51,572 bases of DNA. Origin: an uncultured Hungatella sp. GTDB lineage: Bacteria; Bacillota; Clostridia; Lachnospirales; Lachnospiraceae. Positions 1 through 8,074 of this stretch are shown piece after piece. Position numbers and translations under genes: made by a program. Below the pieces are notes generated by a model. That model did no database searches, was not told the DNA's origin, and saw only the letters and a list, made by a program, of their open reading frames with translations. The DNA lies in contig CAJUEJ010000028.1 of assembly GCA_910585435.1 (NCBI GenBank), positions 1-51,572 of the forward strand, read 5' to 3'. Numbering within the stretch: the first letter of the stretch is position 1; each line of letters starts with the position of its first letter.

Positions 1-2
1 GA

Positions 3-35
3 ACACTCTTTCCCTACACGACGCTCTTCCGATCT
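3..35 (+). other. Illumina adapter/read-1 primer sequence left at the contig end
   Basis: These 33 bases match the standard Illumina TruSeq read-1 adapter, starting ACACTCTTTCCC and ending TTCCGATCT. They are synthetic, not genomic. The biological sequence begins at about base 36, so anything touching this edge is cut. Confidence 0.97.
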
Positions 36-88
36 GCCTCTCCTGTAAATTGTTTGATATTGATATCATTCCCATCAATCCATCTCAT
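36..88 (-). CDS. 5' end of an unidentified protein, cut by the contig end
   Basis: An ATG at 88 on the minus strand follows a good Shine-Dalgarno (AGGAG, 7 bases upstream). It reads 17 codons, starting MRWIDGNDINIKQF, before running into the adapter. A near-consensus minus-strand promoter lies at 203-231, which supports a real gene start. Too little remains to name a family. Confidence 0.5.
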
Positions 89-202
89 AAGTTTGCTCCT
101 GTTACGTTTGGCTTTGATTTGCCTGAATTTACGATAGTATCCAACCACATCAGTAGTATTTGTTAATTTTCAGTTGGGTAGTATGAACCTGCCAGTTCAT
201 TT

Positions 203-231
203 ATTATAAAGCAGTATTTGCTGAAAAGCAA
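203..231 (-). promoter_or_regulatory. Sigma-70-type promoter for the cut minus-strand gene
   Basis: On the minus strand, TTGCTT (226-231) and a perfect TATAAT (203-208) are separated by 17 bases. Transcription would start near 196, giving a leader of about 108 bases before the ATG at 88. A small hairpin (ATGAAC/GTTCAT, 184-199) sits at the predicted start of the transcript. Confidence 0.6.
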
Positions 232-558
232 CCGCTTCTCAGCGGGCGCTGCTTTCTTGTGGCAGCATATTTTAAGGATATGTAAGAAACTAAGCCATGT
301 CCTCTGGGCGGCGTCATGGCCAAGACCCAGGTAGTGACAACGTGGGCCAGAGATAACCGTCTGGTTCAGACCAAGCCTATCAAGATGACCTTCACAGCAG
401 CCTCCATAGGAAGGATTGCCGCGGTCATTTTTTTAAAAGCCTCAGGTATTATCAAAGACAGATATGAGAAACCAATTTCTCCGAGAGACATAAGATATAG
501 TAAGCCAAGCATTTACAAGAAAGCGAGGCTGGCTTGATAATGAAGGAGAGAGAATAGT
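232..558. other. Intergenic stretch without a convincing gene
   Basis: This stretch lies between the promoter of the cut gene and the collagen-like gene. A 73-codon open frame (316-537) has no Shine-Dalgarno and no family signature, so it is not called. The last bases hold the ribosome-binding site of the collagen-like gene (AAGGAGAG near 543-550). Nothing else is supported. Confidence 0.5.
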
Positions 559-1029
559 ATGTTTCTAGACGGACGAAATGGTTGTAAAAATGAGAGGAAC
601 TGGGATTGCACCCAATGTATGAATCCTTCTGAAGAAAATTTTGAGGCTTTGGTTAGTGAGGGGTGTCTGGCATATGATAACCAGAGGGGAAGGGGCTGCT
701 GCTCCAGAGGCCCTCAGGGCCCTAGAGGATGTCCAGGCCCCAGGGGATGTCCAGGTCCCAGAGGCCCGGCAGGAGCCCCGGGAGAGGTAGGCCCAACCGG
801 TCCCCAAGGCCCAGTGGGAGCCCCGGGAGCAACTGGTCCCCAAGGCCCAGCAGGGGTTGCCGGCGCTACTCCGACGTTGAGTATAGGGACGGTCACTACC
901 GGTCCTACAGCGGCCGCTACGATTACCGGAACCGCGCCTAACTTCATTCTCAACCTGACCATACCTCAGGTGGTTGCCCTTACTGACGGTCATGAGCATG
1001 ATACGGACATTGAAATAGATGATGCGTAA
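559..1029 (+). CDS. Small collagen-like (Gly-X-Y repeat) protein
   Basis: The protein has 156 residues. A cysteine-rich N-terminus (residues 1-50, including CTQC and GRGCC) precedes about 17 Gly-X-Y triplets (residues about 51-104). The triplets include a doubled GCPGPR unit and repeats such as GPTGPQGPVGAPG. A threonine/alanine-rich segment follows (GTVTTGPTAAATITG) and then an acidic tail. Such proteins form collagen-like trimers in bacterial spore coats, exosporia or cell surfaces. There is no signal peptide, which fits a spore-layer protein better than a classically secreted one; this is inference. The ATG at 559 has an AAGGAGAG site about 9 bases upstream. A 9-bp hairpin follows the stop. 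The GC-rich GXY stretch makes antisense and shifted frames look open; they are shadows. Confidence 0.85.
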   Translation: MFLDGRNGCKNERNWDCTQCMNPSEENFEALVSEGCLAYDNQRGRGCCSRGPQGPRGCPGPRGCPGPRGPAGAPGEVGPTGPQGPVGAPGATGPQGPAGVAGATPTLSIGTVTTGPTAAATITGTAPNFILNLTIPQVVALTDGHEHDTDIEIDDA

Positions 1030-1043
1030 TATTATAACGTTTC

Positions 1044-1066
1044 GAAATCTCAGCAGATGAGATTTC
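1044..1066 (+). terminator. Hairpin after the collagen-like gene
   Basis: A perfect 9-bp stem, GAAATCTCA/TGAGATTTC, with a 5-base loop starts 15 bases after the stop. No U-tract follows, so it may be a weak terminator or a 3'-end stabiliser. Confidence 0.4.
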
Positions 1067-1191
1067 AACCGAAAATTGATAACCGAATACCATATAGAAA
1101 AAGAAATTCACGAGAAATAGGCATAAACATAGGACATAGCACATACTATGCCTTGAAAAATCCTATGAAGTTGTTTAAGATATCATTAATT

Positions 1192-1233
1192 AGACGGCAG
1201 TATCACATCTTCGTTGAGCGGTATCTGCCGTCT
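1192..1233. other. Inverted repeat in the spacer before the DUF2185 gene
   Basis: The arms AGACGGCAG (1192-1200) and CTGCCGTCT (1225-1233) enclose 24 bases. No poly-T follows. It is the only clear structure in the AT-rich 1030-1431 spacer. It could be an old terminator or the edge of a lost mobile element. A TTGACA box at 1374-1379 has no good -10 partner. Confidence 0.35.
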
Positions 1234-1431
1234 TCCAATTCATACTCCTTTTAGATTGAATTATATAAAGGAACACAAAAAAGGCTTATATAGTTCGCTT
1301 TGCATAGAGGGCAAACAAAGTACATAAATGTTTATATACCTGAAACAAGGGTTTTAATAGAGCAGAAAAGCATTTGACAATTTGGGGATTAGATAAATTA
1401 CAACGGATAATGTGAAACAGAGGTATATTTT

Positions 1432-2220
1432 ATGAATGTGATTTTAAATGAAATTAAAAGCATTATGGAACAGAACAAGGAACAACATTTGCCACAGGTA
1501 AAATCCTGCGATTTGGAAGAAAACGGGGCGGTCTATTTTATGAATAGCAAGGATGGAACCGAATTCGAATGGTACGTCAATGATAAGCTGCCGCCTTTTA
1601 TGATGTTCTATGATGATGATGCCAAAATGGGAGCTGTAAAGCTCCTGCTTTATCGAGATGGAGCGGTGCAGGTGTTTGTTTATGACAATGCCGGAAAGAA
1701 TATGTGCAAAGAAGTACACACTCGTATTGAGTGTGGAGAGGAAGAATTATTGGATTTGGCTGTGCTTTTGAGGCATCAGGCAGAGGACAGCAGCAAATGG
1801 AACGCAAATATTGAAAGTCTCTGCTCTGATATACTTGTCAGCGACGAAATGAGGAATAGTTTTTTGAATCATGAAAGTCGGTATGATGAAATCAAAAAAA
1901 TACGCACACTCATGAATCAAGGTGCACTTGTTTCCAGGAGAATTGTAGAGGAAGGCTGGAAAGTCGGCTTTATGTACAGATGTGAGCCAAACAATCCGGC
2001 AGACAGCGGATGGATATTTTTAGCAGGAAATGAAGACGAACACTATAATTCGGATGTGAAAAACATTGTGTTGATGCCGCTCGGCAAAGTGTGCCATGAA
2101 CTGGACAGGGATGTTTATAAATATTTGACTGCTCCAGTAGGAACTGAGTTTATTCGTATATCGGAAACGGCGTTTGAAGTTGATATGAAAAATAAAGCCA
2201 TTTTCCTTACGAAAAGATAA
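1432..2220 (+). CDS. DUF2185 (Imm33-like immunity) domain protein
   Basis: The protein has 262 residues and no signal peptide or membrane segment, so it is probably cytoplasmic. Residues about 170-255 match the DUF2185 pattern: GWKVGFMYRCEP, then DSGWIFLAGNEDE, then a PVGTEF motif near the end. This domain is known from immunity-type proteins encoded with polymorphic toxins and from uncharacterised paralogues. The first 165 residues are not recognised; they are acidic and may form an alpha/beta domain typical of such two-domain proteins. No toxin gene is adjacent, so it is an orphan here. Translation starts at ATG 1432 after GAGGT. The gene is more AT-rich than the housekeeping genes downstream, which hints at accessory origin. 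The domain assignment is fairly secure; the function is inferred. Confidence 0.7.
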   Translation: MNVILNEIKSIMEQNKEQHLPQVKSCDLEENGAVYFMNSKDGTEFEWYVNDKLPPFMMFYDDDAKMGAVKLLLYRDGAVQVFVYDNAGKNMCKEVHTRIECGEEELLDLAVLLRHQAEDSSKWNANIESLCSDILVSDEMRNSFLNHESRYDEIKKIRTLMNQGALVSRRIVEEGWKVGFMYRCEPNNPADSGWIFLAGNEDEHYNSDVKNIVLMPLGKVCHELDRDVYKYLTAPVGTEFIRISETAFEVDMKNKAIFLTKR

Positions 2221-2896
2221 GTGTGGCAAAAAATCATTCTCGTCATCCACTAACAATATATACAAAAAAAGTCTATAAGGCTGTGCTATTTGCAAAACGA
2301 TGAAAAGAAACTAGCCATCCAAATATCCTTTCGGTATAATGAAAGTAAGTATTTGGAGGTTCCTTAGGAGTATTTATCGAAGGATGATTTTCATAGCTGA
2401 AAAGGATATTTTCGCGGACAAGCTTCGAGGGGAGAATCAAGGGGATGCCTTCATAAAGACCATATAAGTACTGGGAGGGGTAAAATCAAAAGGAATTATC
2501 GCTAAAGGATGCACGGATAAAGCTTAAATCGGAATATGGCTGTGAGAGAATAACGAAACAGACCGGTGGGACATTAAATGGCTTATTTCTTCGTGAAAAA
2601 CTGTTCGATTATGTTGATATACATAGGATTCTTACGATTTTTCTCTGACGCGCAAGTAGTGGTTGCCGTTTTGTAAGAAACTGTGGTAGAATAGATCAGT
2701 ATGTGGTAGGAATGTACGTGAAAATAAAATTGTTGAAGATTTTGAATTTTGCCCCATTTTCGGCTCAAAAAAGGCCTGTTTTACCGATTTGATAGGGACC
2801 TTATTTGCAGCGAATCCTTCAAAATCAACCGATTTTCCACGCCACAAAAAACAGCCAGAAATTTGTGCAATACCAACAAAAATATAAGGAAAAACC
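2221..2896. other. 676-base intergenic region with two promoter candidates and a tiny ORF
   Basis: A promoter-like pair, TAGCCA (2312-2317) and TATAAT (2335-2340) with a 17-base gap, precedes a possible 27-codon ORF (ATG 2384 to stop 2467, beginning MIFIAEKD). That ORF has only a distant AGGAG and is unproven. A second pair at 2663-2692 is the better candidate for the operon that starts at 2897. Bases about 2735-2860 keep an open minus-strand frame and resemble a decayed or repeated segment, but no insertion-sequence ends are visible. Confidence 0.4.
2663..2692 (+). promoter_or_regulatory. Candidate promoter for the radical SAM-RNase G-TrkA operon
   Basis: TTGCCG (2663-2668) and TAGAAT (2687-2692) are 18 bases apart. 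This leaves a leader of about 200 bases before the ATG at 2897. The -10 box is the same as the one before rnpB in this window (TAGAAT). Confidence 0.45.
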
Positions 2897-4765
2897 ATGA
2901 GAAAACTAGCCTTACCTGATGAAATTTTACTAAGCATCCAACAGCCCGCCCGCTACATCGGCGGCGAGGTAAACATGTGCGTCAAGGACCCTAAGAATGT
3001 GGCCATCCGTTTTGCCATGTGTTTCCCGGACGTCTATGAGATCGGCATGTCCCACTTAGGGATCCAGATTCTCTACGACATGTTCAATAAGCGGGAGGAT
3101 GTGTACTGTGAACGGGTCTATTCGCCGTGGAATGATTTGGATAAAGTGATGAGGGAGCAGGGCATCCCTCTGTTTGCGTTGGAGTCCCAGGATCCGATTA
3201 AAGACTTTGATTTTCTGGGGATTACCCTTCAGTATGAGATGAGCTACACCAATGTGCTGCAGATTCTGGACTTAAGCCGGGTTCCCCTTCACAGTTGTGA
3301 GAGAGGGGAAGAGGATCCCATTGTCATCGGCGGCGGCCCATGTGCCTACAATCCGGAGCCCCTGGCAGATTTCTTCGATTTGTTTTATATCGGAGAGGGA
3401 GAGACGGTTTATGATGGTCTCTTAGATTTATATAAAGAGAATAAACAAAAGGGAGGAGGCCGCAGGAAGTTTTTAGAGCTGGCTGCAACGGTTCCCGGCA
3501 TCTATGTTCCGGCATTTTATGATGTGGCGTATAAAGCTGATGGAACTATTGCTTCCTTTAAACCAAACCATCCGGCGGCGAAGGAGGCCGTTACAAAGGA
3601 ATTGATGGTCTCCATGGATGACTACGGATATATTGAGAAACCTTTGGTTCCTTTTATCAAAGTGACCCAGGACAGAGTGGTTCTGGAGATTCAGAGAGGC
3701 TGTATCCGGGGGTGCCGTTTCTGCCAGGCAGGCAATGTGTACCGTCCTTTGAGGGAGAGAAGCCTCGAATATTTAAAACATTATGCCTACAGCCTTTTGA
3801 AAACCACAGGTCATGAGGAAATATCCTTAAGTTCTTTAAGCTCCAGCGACTATACCGATCTGGAAGGCCTGGTGAATTTCCTCATTGACAATTTTCAGGG
3901 GAAAGGGGTCAATATCTCCCTGCCGTCCCTTCGGATCGACGCGTTTTCCCTGGATGTCATGAGCAAAATTCAGGATGTGAAGAAGAGCAGCCTGACCTTT
4001 GCACCGGAAGCAGGCTCTCAGAGACTTCGGGATGTGATCAACAAAGGGCTGACAGAGGATGTGATCCTGGAGGGAGCCAGGGAGGCCTTCAAAGGCGGAT
4101 GGAGCCGGGTGAAGCTGTACTTTATGCTGGGCCTTCCCACGGAGCAGAAAGAGGATATGGAAGGAATTGCCCTGCTGTCGGAGAAGATTGCCGAAAGCTA
4201 CTATGACACAGTGCCCAAAGAGCAGCGCCATGGGAAGGTACAGATTGTGGCAAGCTCTTCCTTCTTCGTACCCAAACCCTTCACCCCTTTCCAGTGGGCT
4301 ACAATGTGTACGAAAGAGGAGTTTCTGGAGAGAGCTTACATTGTAAAAGATAAATTCCGTCAGATGAAGAATGCCAAAAGCCTGAAATATAACTGGCACG
4401 AGGCGGATCTGTCCGTTTTGGAGGGGGTTTTAGCCAGAGGAGATCGAAAACTGTCTGCGGTTATTGAGGCGGCTTACAAAAACGGAGCGCTGTTCGACTC
4501 CTGGGGAGAAAACTTTCACAATGAGCTGTGGATGAAGGCCTTTGAAGCCTGCCAGATTGACCCGGACTTTTACACGGTTCGGGAGAGAAGCCTGGATGAA
4601 ATATTTCCGTGGGATTTTATTGATGCAGGCGTGTCAAAGGAATTCCTGAAAAGAGAGTGGCAGCAGGCTCTTAAAGGGAGCGTGACGCCAAACTGCAGGC
4701 AGAGATGCTCCGGATGCGGCGCCAGGATGTTTGGGGGAGGAGTTTGCTATGAAGATAAGAATTAA
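2897..4765 (+). CDS. TIGR03960-type radical SAM protein
   Basis: The protein has 622 residues. Its N-terminal part (about 20-200) resembles the B12-binding-like domain found in YgiQ/TIGR03960-type radical SAM proteins (FPDVYEIGMSHLGIQ, VIGGGPCAYNPEPL, YIGEGE). The radical SAM core carries the 4Fe-4S ligands C269-x3-C273-x2-C276 (RGCIRGCRFC). Strands such as LSLSSLSSSDY and APEAGSQRLRDVINKG follow. The C-terminus is cysteine-rich (CRQRCSGCGARMFGG), perhaps a further metal site. The family is widespread in Firmicutes and is almost always encoded just before a DUF2344 protein and often an RNase G, as here. Its reaction is not known to me; a role in tRNA/rRNA maturation is only suggested by that context. 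The ATG at 2897 has AAGGA 6 bases upstream. The next gene starts inside its last codons. Confidence 0.9.
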   Translation: MRKLALPDEILLSIQQPARYIGGEVNMCVKDPKNVAIRFAMCFPDVYEIGMSHLGIQILYDMFNKREDVYCERVYSPWNDLDKVMREQGIPLFALESQDPIKDFDFLGITLQYEMSYTNVLQILDLSRVPLHSCERGEEDPIVIGGGPCAYNPEPLADFFDLFYIGEGETVYDGLLDLYKENKQKGGGRRKFLELAATVPGIYVPAFYDVAYKADGTIASFKPNHPAAKEAVTKELMVSMDDYGYIEKPLVPFIKVTQDRVVLEIQRGCIRGCRFCQAGNVYRPLRERSLEYLKHYAYSLLKTTGHEEISLSSLSSSDYTDLEGLVNFLIDNFQGKGVNISLPSLRIDAFSLDVMSKIQDVKKSSLTFAPEAGSQRLRDVINKGLTEDVILEGAREAFKGGWSRVKLYFMLGLPTEQKEDMEGIALLSEKIAESYYDTVPKEQRHGKVQIVASSSFFVPKPFTPFQWATMCTKEEFLERAYIVKDKFRQMKNAKSLKYNWHEADLSVLEGVLARGDRKLSAVIEAAYKNGALFDSWGENFHNELWMKAFEACQIDPDFYTVRERSLDEIFPWDFIDAGVSKEFLKREWQQALKGSVTPNCRQRCSGCGARMFGGGVCYEDKN

Positions 4766-5459
4766 ATTCACCAAACAGGGAACCATGAAATTTATCGGCC
4801 ATCTGGATATGATGCGGTATTTTCAGAAGGTTATGCGGCGGGCCCAGGTGGACATCCGCTACAGCGAAGGCTTCAGCCCCCATCAGATTATGTCTTTTGC
4901 CGCCCCCTTAGGCGTAGGCTTAACCAGCAGAGGCGAATATATGGATATTGAGGTCTTAAGCACTGATGATTCCAAAACCATGGTGGAGCGGATGAATCAG
5001 GTCATGGCAGAGGGAACCAGGGTTTTGTCCTACCGTCTTTTAGATGATTCCTGCAAAAATGCCATGTCTGTTGTGGCGGCGGCAGATTATCTGCTGACGT
5101 TCCGGGATGGGTATAAGCCGGAGGATCTGGATGGATTTTTCAGGGAATTCCTGGAATTTTGCAGGCAGCCTCAGATTATGATTACGAAAGAGACAAAAAA
5201 GGGACAGAGAGAGGTGGATTTAAAGCCTCTGATCTATAAAGCCGAGAGACAGGGGGAGGCCGTCTTTTTGCAGGTTTCCACAGGAAGCACAGACAACATA
5301 AAGCCGGAACTGGTGATGGAGGCCTTTTACCGGTTTAGGGGAGAGGAATACCCGCCTTTTGCCATGATGATAGAGCGGGAAGAGGTGTATGCAGATTTAG
5401 GAGAGGAAGGTTCCAGGCGCCTGGTGGCACTGGAAGATTTGGGACAGGACATTGAATAG
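4749..5459 (+). CDS. TIGR03936 / DUF2344 family protein
   Basis: The protein has 236 residues and no signal peptide. It begins with the family signature KIRIKFTKQGTMKFIGHLD, followed by RYSEGFSPHQIMSFAAPLGVG. It is the usual partner of the TIGR03960 radical SAM protein; in some bacteria the two are fused. The ATG at 4749 is chosen because GGGGGAGGAG lies 6 bases upstream. A TTG further upstream would lie within that site. The start overlaps the upstream gene by 17 bases and the end overlaps the RNase G gene by 8 bases, so the three are probably translationally coupled. The molecular function is unknown. The partnership suggests an accessory role in an RNA-related modification, which is inference from context. 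Confidence 0.88.
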   Translation: MKIRIKFTKQGTMKFIGHLDMMRYFQKVMRRAQVDIRYSEGFSPHQIMSFAAPLGVGLTSRGEYMDIEVLSTDDSKTMVERMNQVMAEGTRVLSYRLLDDSCKNAMSVVAAADYLLTFRDGYKPEDLDGFFREFLEFCRQPQIMITKETKKGQREVDLKPLIYKAERQGEAVFLQVSTGSTDNIKPELVMEAFYRFRGEEYPPFAMMIEREEVYADLGEEGSRRLVALEDLGQDIE

Positions 5460-6636
5460 ATTGTTGATTACCAGGATGGAAGGCCGGATTGTGACGGCTC
5501 TTTTTGAGGATTCCAGGGCGATTCAGATGGATATGGAGGAGGAAGGCGCCTCAAGCTTAGGAAATATATATGTGGGGAAAGTCAAAAATATAGCGAAGAA
5601 CATTAATTCTGCTTTTGTGGAGTTTGGGGACAGGCAGATGGCTTACTACAGCCTGTCTGACAACCCGGTCCATAATTTTGCCATGCAGGGGCGCCAGGGC
5701 AGCTTAAAGCCAGGGGATGACATTATCATCCAGATTTCCAGAGACGCGGTGAAAACCAAGGATCCGGTGGCTACAGCCAATCTAAGCTTTACCGGGCGTT
5801 ACTGTGTCCTTACCTGCCAAAAAAGCCAGATTACTTTTTCCTCCAAGATAAACAGCCAGCCCTGGAAAGAGATGATCCTTCAAAGGCTGAAGCCATATAA
5901 AGAGAAAGAGTGGGGAGTCATTGTCAGAACCAATGCCTGGGATGCACCGCCTGAGCGAATCATTGAGGAGCTGCAGCTTTTAAAAAGTCAGTTTCAGGGG
6001 GTGATGGAGGCAGGGGCACACAGGACAAGCGGCAGCCTGCTTTTTCAGGCAGCCCTGCCTTATATAGGACGGCTGCGGGATACATATTCCCAGAATATGG
6101 AGGAAATCCTTACAGACGATCCGGAGATTTATGGCCAGATAAAAGAGTATCTTTCTGTTTACCAGAGAGAGGATCTGGAAAAGCTGCGCCTCTATTCAGA
6201 TCCTATGGTTTCTTTAGGCAAGGTGTATCAGCTGGAAAAAGCCATGGAGGAGGCACTGTCCCGCCATGTGTGGCTGCGCTCCGGCGGGTATCTGGTAATC
6301 GACCCCACAGAATCCATGACCGTTATCGATGTAAATACGGGAAAATATACAGGAAGGAAGAATCTTCACGACACCATTATGAAGATCAACCTAGAGGCGG
6401 CAGGGGAAATCAGCCGCCAGCTAAGGCTTCGGAACCTATCTGGCATAATCGTGGTTGATTTTATCGATATGGAATCAGAGGAGGACAAAAAGCTTCTGTT
6501 AAAGACGCTGTCCGCCTACTGTCTGGCAGACCCGGTAAAGACAACCGTGGTTGATATCACCAAGCTAAATCTGGTGGAAATTACAAGGAAGAAAATTCGC
6601 AGACCTTTATACGAACAGGCTGGAAAAAGGAGATAA
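5452..6636 (+). CDS. rng: RNase E/G family ribonuclease, short form
   Basis: The endoribonuclease has 394 residues. An S1-like RNA-binding region (about 38-120, including GNIYVGKVKNI and NSAFVEFG) is followed by the catalytic DNase I-like part. The two metal-binding aspartates lie in TVIDVNTGKYTG (about residue 294) and VVDFIDMES (about residue 338), matching D303 and D346 of E. coli RNase E. The protein ends 20-odd residues after TRKKIRRPL. The CPxCxG zinc-link that normally follows in RNase G/E is therefore missing, and so is any C-terminal scaffold region. Translation probably starts at TTG 5452, overlapping the upstream stop by 8 bases; the Shine-Dalgarno is weak, so coupling is likely. 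Its place after the DUF2344 gene is the usual one. The enzyme processes rRNA/mRNA 5' ends in characterised relatives. Confidence 0.88.
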   Translation: MNRLLITRMEGRIVTALFEDSRAIQMDMEEEGASSLGNIYVGKVKNIAKNINSAFVEFGDRQMAYYSLSDNPVHNFAMQGRQGSLKPGDDIIIQISRDAVKTKDPVATANLSFTGRYCVLTCQKSQITFSSKINSQPWKEMILQRLKPYKEKEWGVIVRTNAWDAPPERIIEELQLLKSQFQGVMEAGAHRTSGSLLFQAALPYIGRLRDTYSQNMEEILTDDPEIYGQIKEYLSVYQREDLEKLRLYSDPMVSLGKVYQLEKAMEEALSRHVWLRSGGYLVIDPTESMTVIDVNTGKYTGRKNLHDTIMKINLEAAGEISRQLRLRNLSGIIVVDFIDMESEEDKKLLLKTLSAYCLADPVKTTVVDITKLNLVEITRKKIRRPLYEQAGKRR

Positions 6637-6637
6637 C

Positions 6638-7990
6638 ATGAAGATAATCATTGTGGGGTGCGGGAAAGTAGGCGTTACCATCGCCGGGGAACTGAATGAG
6701 GAGGGGCATGAGATCACCGTCATCGATCAGGATGAAGAAGCCATAAAAAATGTAACCGGAAGCTTTGACGTCATAGGCATAAAGGGCAACGGGGCCATCT
6801 ACAATGTGCAGGTGGAAGCCGGCATCGCGGAGGCGGATCTTCTGATTGCCACCACCAACTCGGACGAACTGAATATTCTCTGCTGCCTTATTGCCAAAAA
6901 GGCCGGCGACTGCCACACCATTGCCAGAATCCGGAATCCAGAGTATTCAGAGGAGGTGAATTATATCCGGGAGGAGCTGAATCTGTCTCTGGCGATCAAT
7001 CCGGAGCTGGCAACGGCCAGAGAGATTGCCCGCCTGCTGAAATTTCCCTCTGCCATTAAAATCGATACCTTTGCCAAAGGCAGGGTGGAGATTATGAAAT
7101 TTCAGATTCCCGATGATTCCGTGCTTCACGGCATAAAGGTGTATGAGATCGCCCAGAAGACCCACAGCAATGTACTTGTGTGCGCCGTGGAGCGGGGGGA
7201 TGATGTGCTGATTCCCAACGGTATGTTTGAACTGTCTGCAAAGGATAAAATATCCTTCATCGGTTCTCAGACAGAGTCCTCCAAGTTTTTCCGCGCAGCA
7301 GGGGTTAAAAACAACAGTGCCAAGTCCGTTATGATGATAGGCGGGGGAAAGATCACCTATTATCTGGCCAAGATGTTAAAAGATACGCCCATTAAGATCA
7401 CCATCGTAGAAAAAGAAAAAGAAAACTGCGAGATGTTAAGCGCCGATCTGCCTTACGCCATGATCATTCACGGAGACGCCTCGGATCAGCAGCTGCTTCT
7501 GGAGGAGGGGCTGCGGCAGACAGAGGCCTTTGCCGCGCTGACCGGCTTTGATGAGGAGAATATCATGCTTTCCCTCTACGCTTCCAGCCAGTCCAAGGCA
7601 AAGCTGATCACCAAGGTAAACCGGATTTCCTTTGAGGATGTGATCAATTCCTTAAATCTTGGAAGCGTGATCAATCCCAAATTGATTACGGCGGATCTGA
7701 TCCTGCAGTATGTGCGGGCCATGCAGAATTCCCTGGGCAGCAATGTGGAGACCTTATATAAGATGGCAAACCATGCGGAGGCGCTGGAATTCCGGGTAGG
7801 CAGGGACTTTCCTATGGCAGGGGTTCCTCTTGAGAAAATGACCTTAAAGCTCAATCTGCTGGTGGCCTGTATCAACCGGAAAGGGAAGATCATCACCCCC
7901 CGGGGCAAGGACACCATAGAAGTGCAGGATACGGTGGTGATTGTGACTACCAATAAGGGGCTAAATGACTTAAAAGATATTTTGCTATAA
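6638..7990 (+). CDS. trkA: Trk potassium uptake regulatory subunit TrkA
   Basis: The protein has 450 residues and is cytoplasmic. It is a tandem RCK protein: RCK_N-RCK_C-RCK_N-RCK_C. The first NAD-binding Rossmann motif is at the start (IIVGCGKVGVTIAGEL, residues 3-18) and the second near residue 232 (MIGGGKITYYLAKML). Each is followed by an acidic strand end (VIDQD, IVEKE). The RCK_C parts contain GVPLEKMTLKLNL and a final DTVVIVTT strand. TrkA rings bind NAD(H)/ATP and gate the TrkH potassium channel. ATG 6638 follows AAGGAG by 8 bases and lies one base after the RNase G stop. Its partner trkH is not adjacent but 7.3 kb downstream, beyond the mannosidase locus. A strong bidirectional hairpin ends the operon. 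Confidence 0.95.
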   Translation: MKIIIVGCGKVGVTIAGELNEEGHEITVIDQDEEAIKNVTGSFDVIGIKGNGAIYNVQVEAGIAEADLLIATTNSDELNILCCLIAKKAGDCHTIARIRNPEYSEEVNYIREELNLSLAINPELATAREIARLLKFPSAIKIDTFAKGRVEIMKFQIPDDSVLHGIKVYEIAQKTHSNVLVCAVERGDDVLIPNGMFELSAKDKISFIGSQTESSKFFRAAGVKNNSAKSVMMIGGGKITYYLAKMLKDTPIKITIVEKEKENCEMLSADLPYAMIIHGDASDQQLLLEEGLRQTEAFAALTGFDEENIMLSLYASSQSKAKLITKVNRISFEDVINSLNLGSVINPKLITADLILQYVRAMQNSLGSNVETLYKMANHAEALEFRVGRDFPMAGVPLEKMTLKLNLLVACINRKGKIITPRGKDTIEVQDTVVIVTTNKGLNDLKDILL

Positions 7991-8025
7991 CAGCCCTTAT
8001 GCACCCCGGTGCAGGCAGGGAATAT

Positions 8026-8055
8026 GGGGATATGGCAGCATGCCATATCCCCTTT
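8026..8055. terminator. Bidirectional terminator hairpin between trkA and the mannosidase gene
   Basis: A perfect 12-bp stem, GGGGATATGGCA (8026-8037) and TGCCATATCCCC (8041-8052), has a GCA loop and is followed by TTT. It sits between convergent genes and can serve both. Confidence 0.8.
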
Positions 8056-8074
8056 ATGCAGTAAAAGCTTCTGT

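Noticed and set aside
316..537. 73-codon open frame before the collagen-like gene
   Set aside because: No Shine-Dalgarno, no family pattern, and it lies in a spacer with a promoter for the other strand.
565..1068. Long antisense frames over the collagen-like gene
   Set aside because: They are produced by the GC-rich Gly-X-Y repeat; no start site and no plausible protein.
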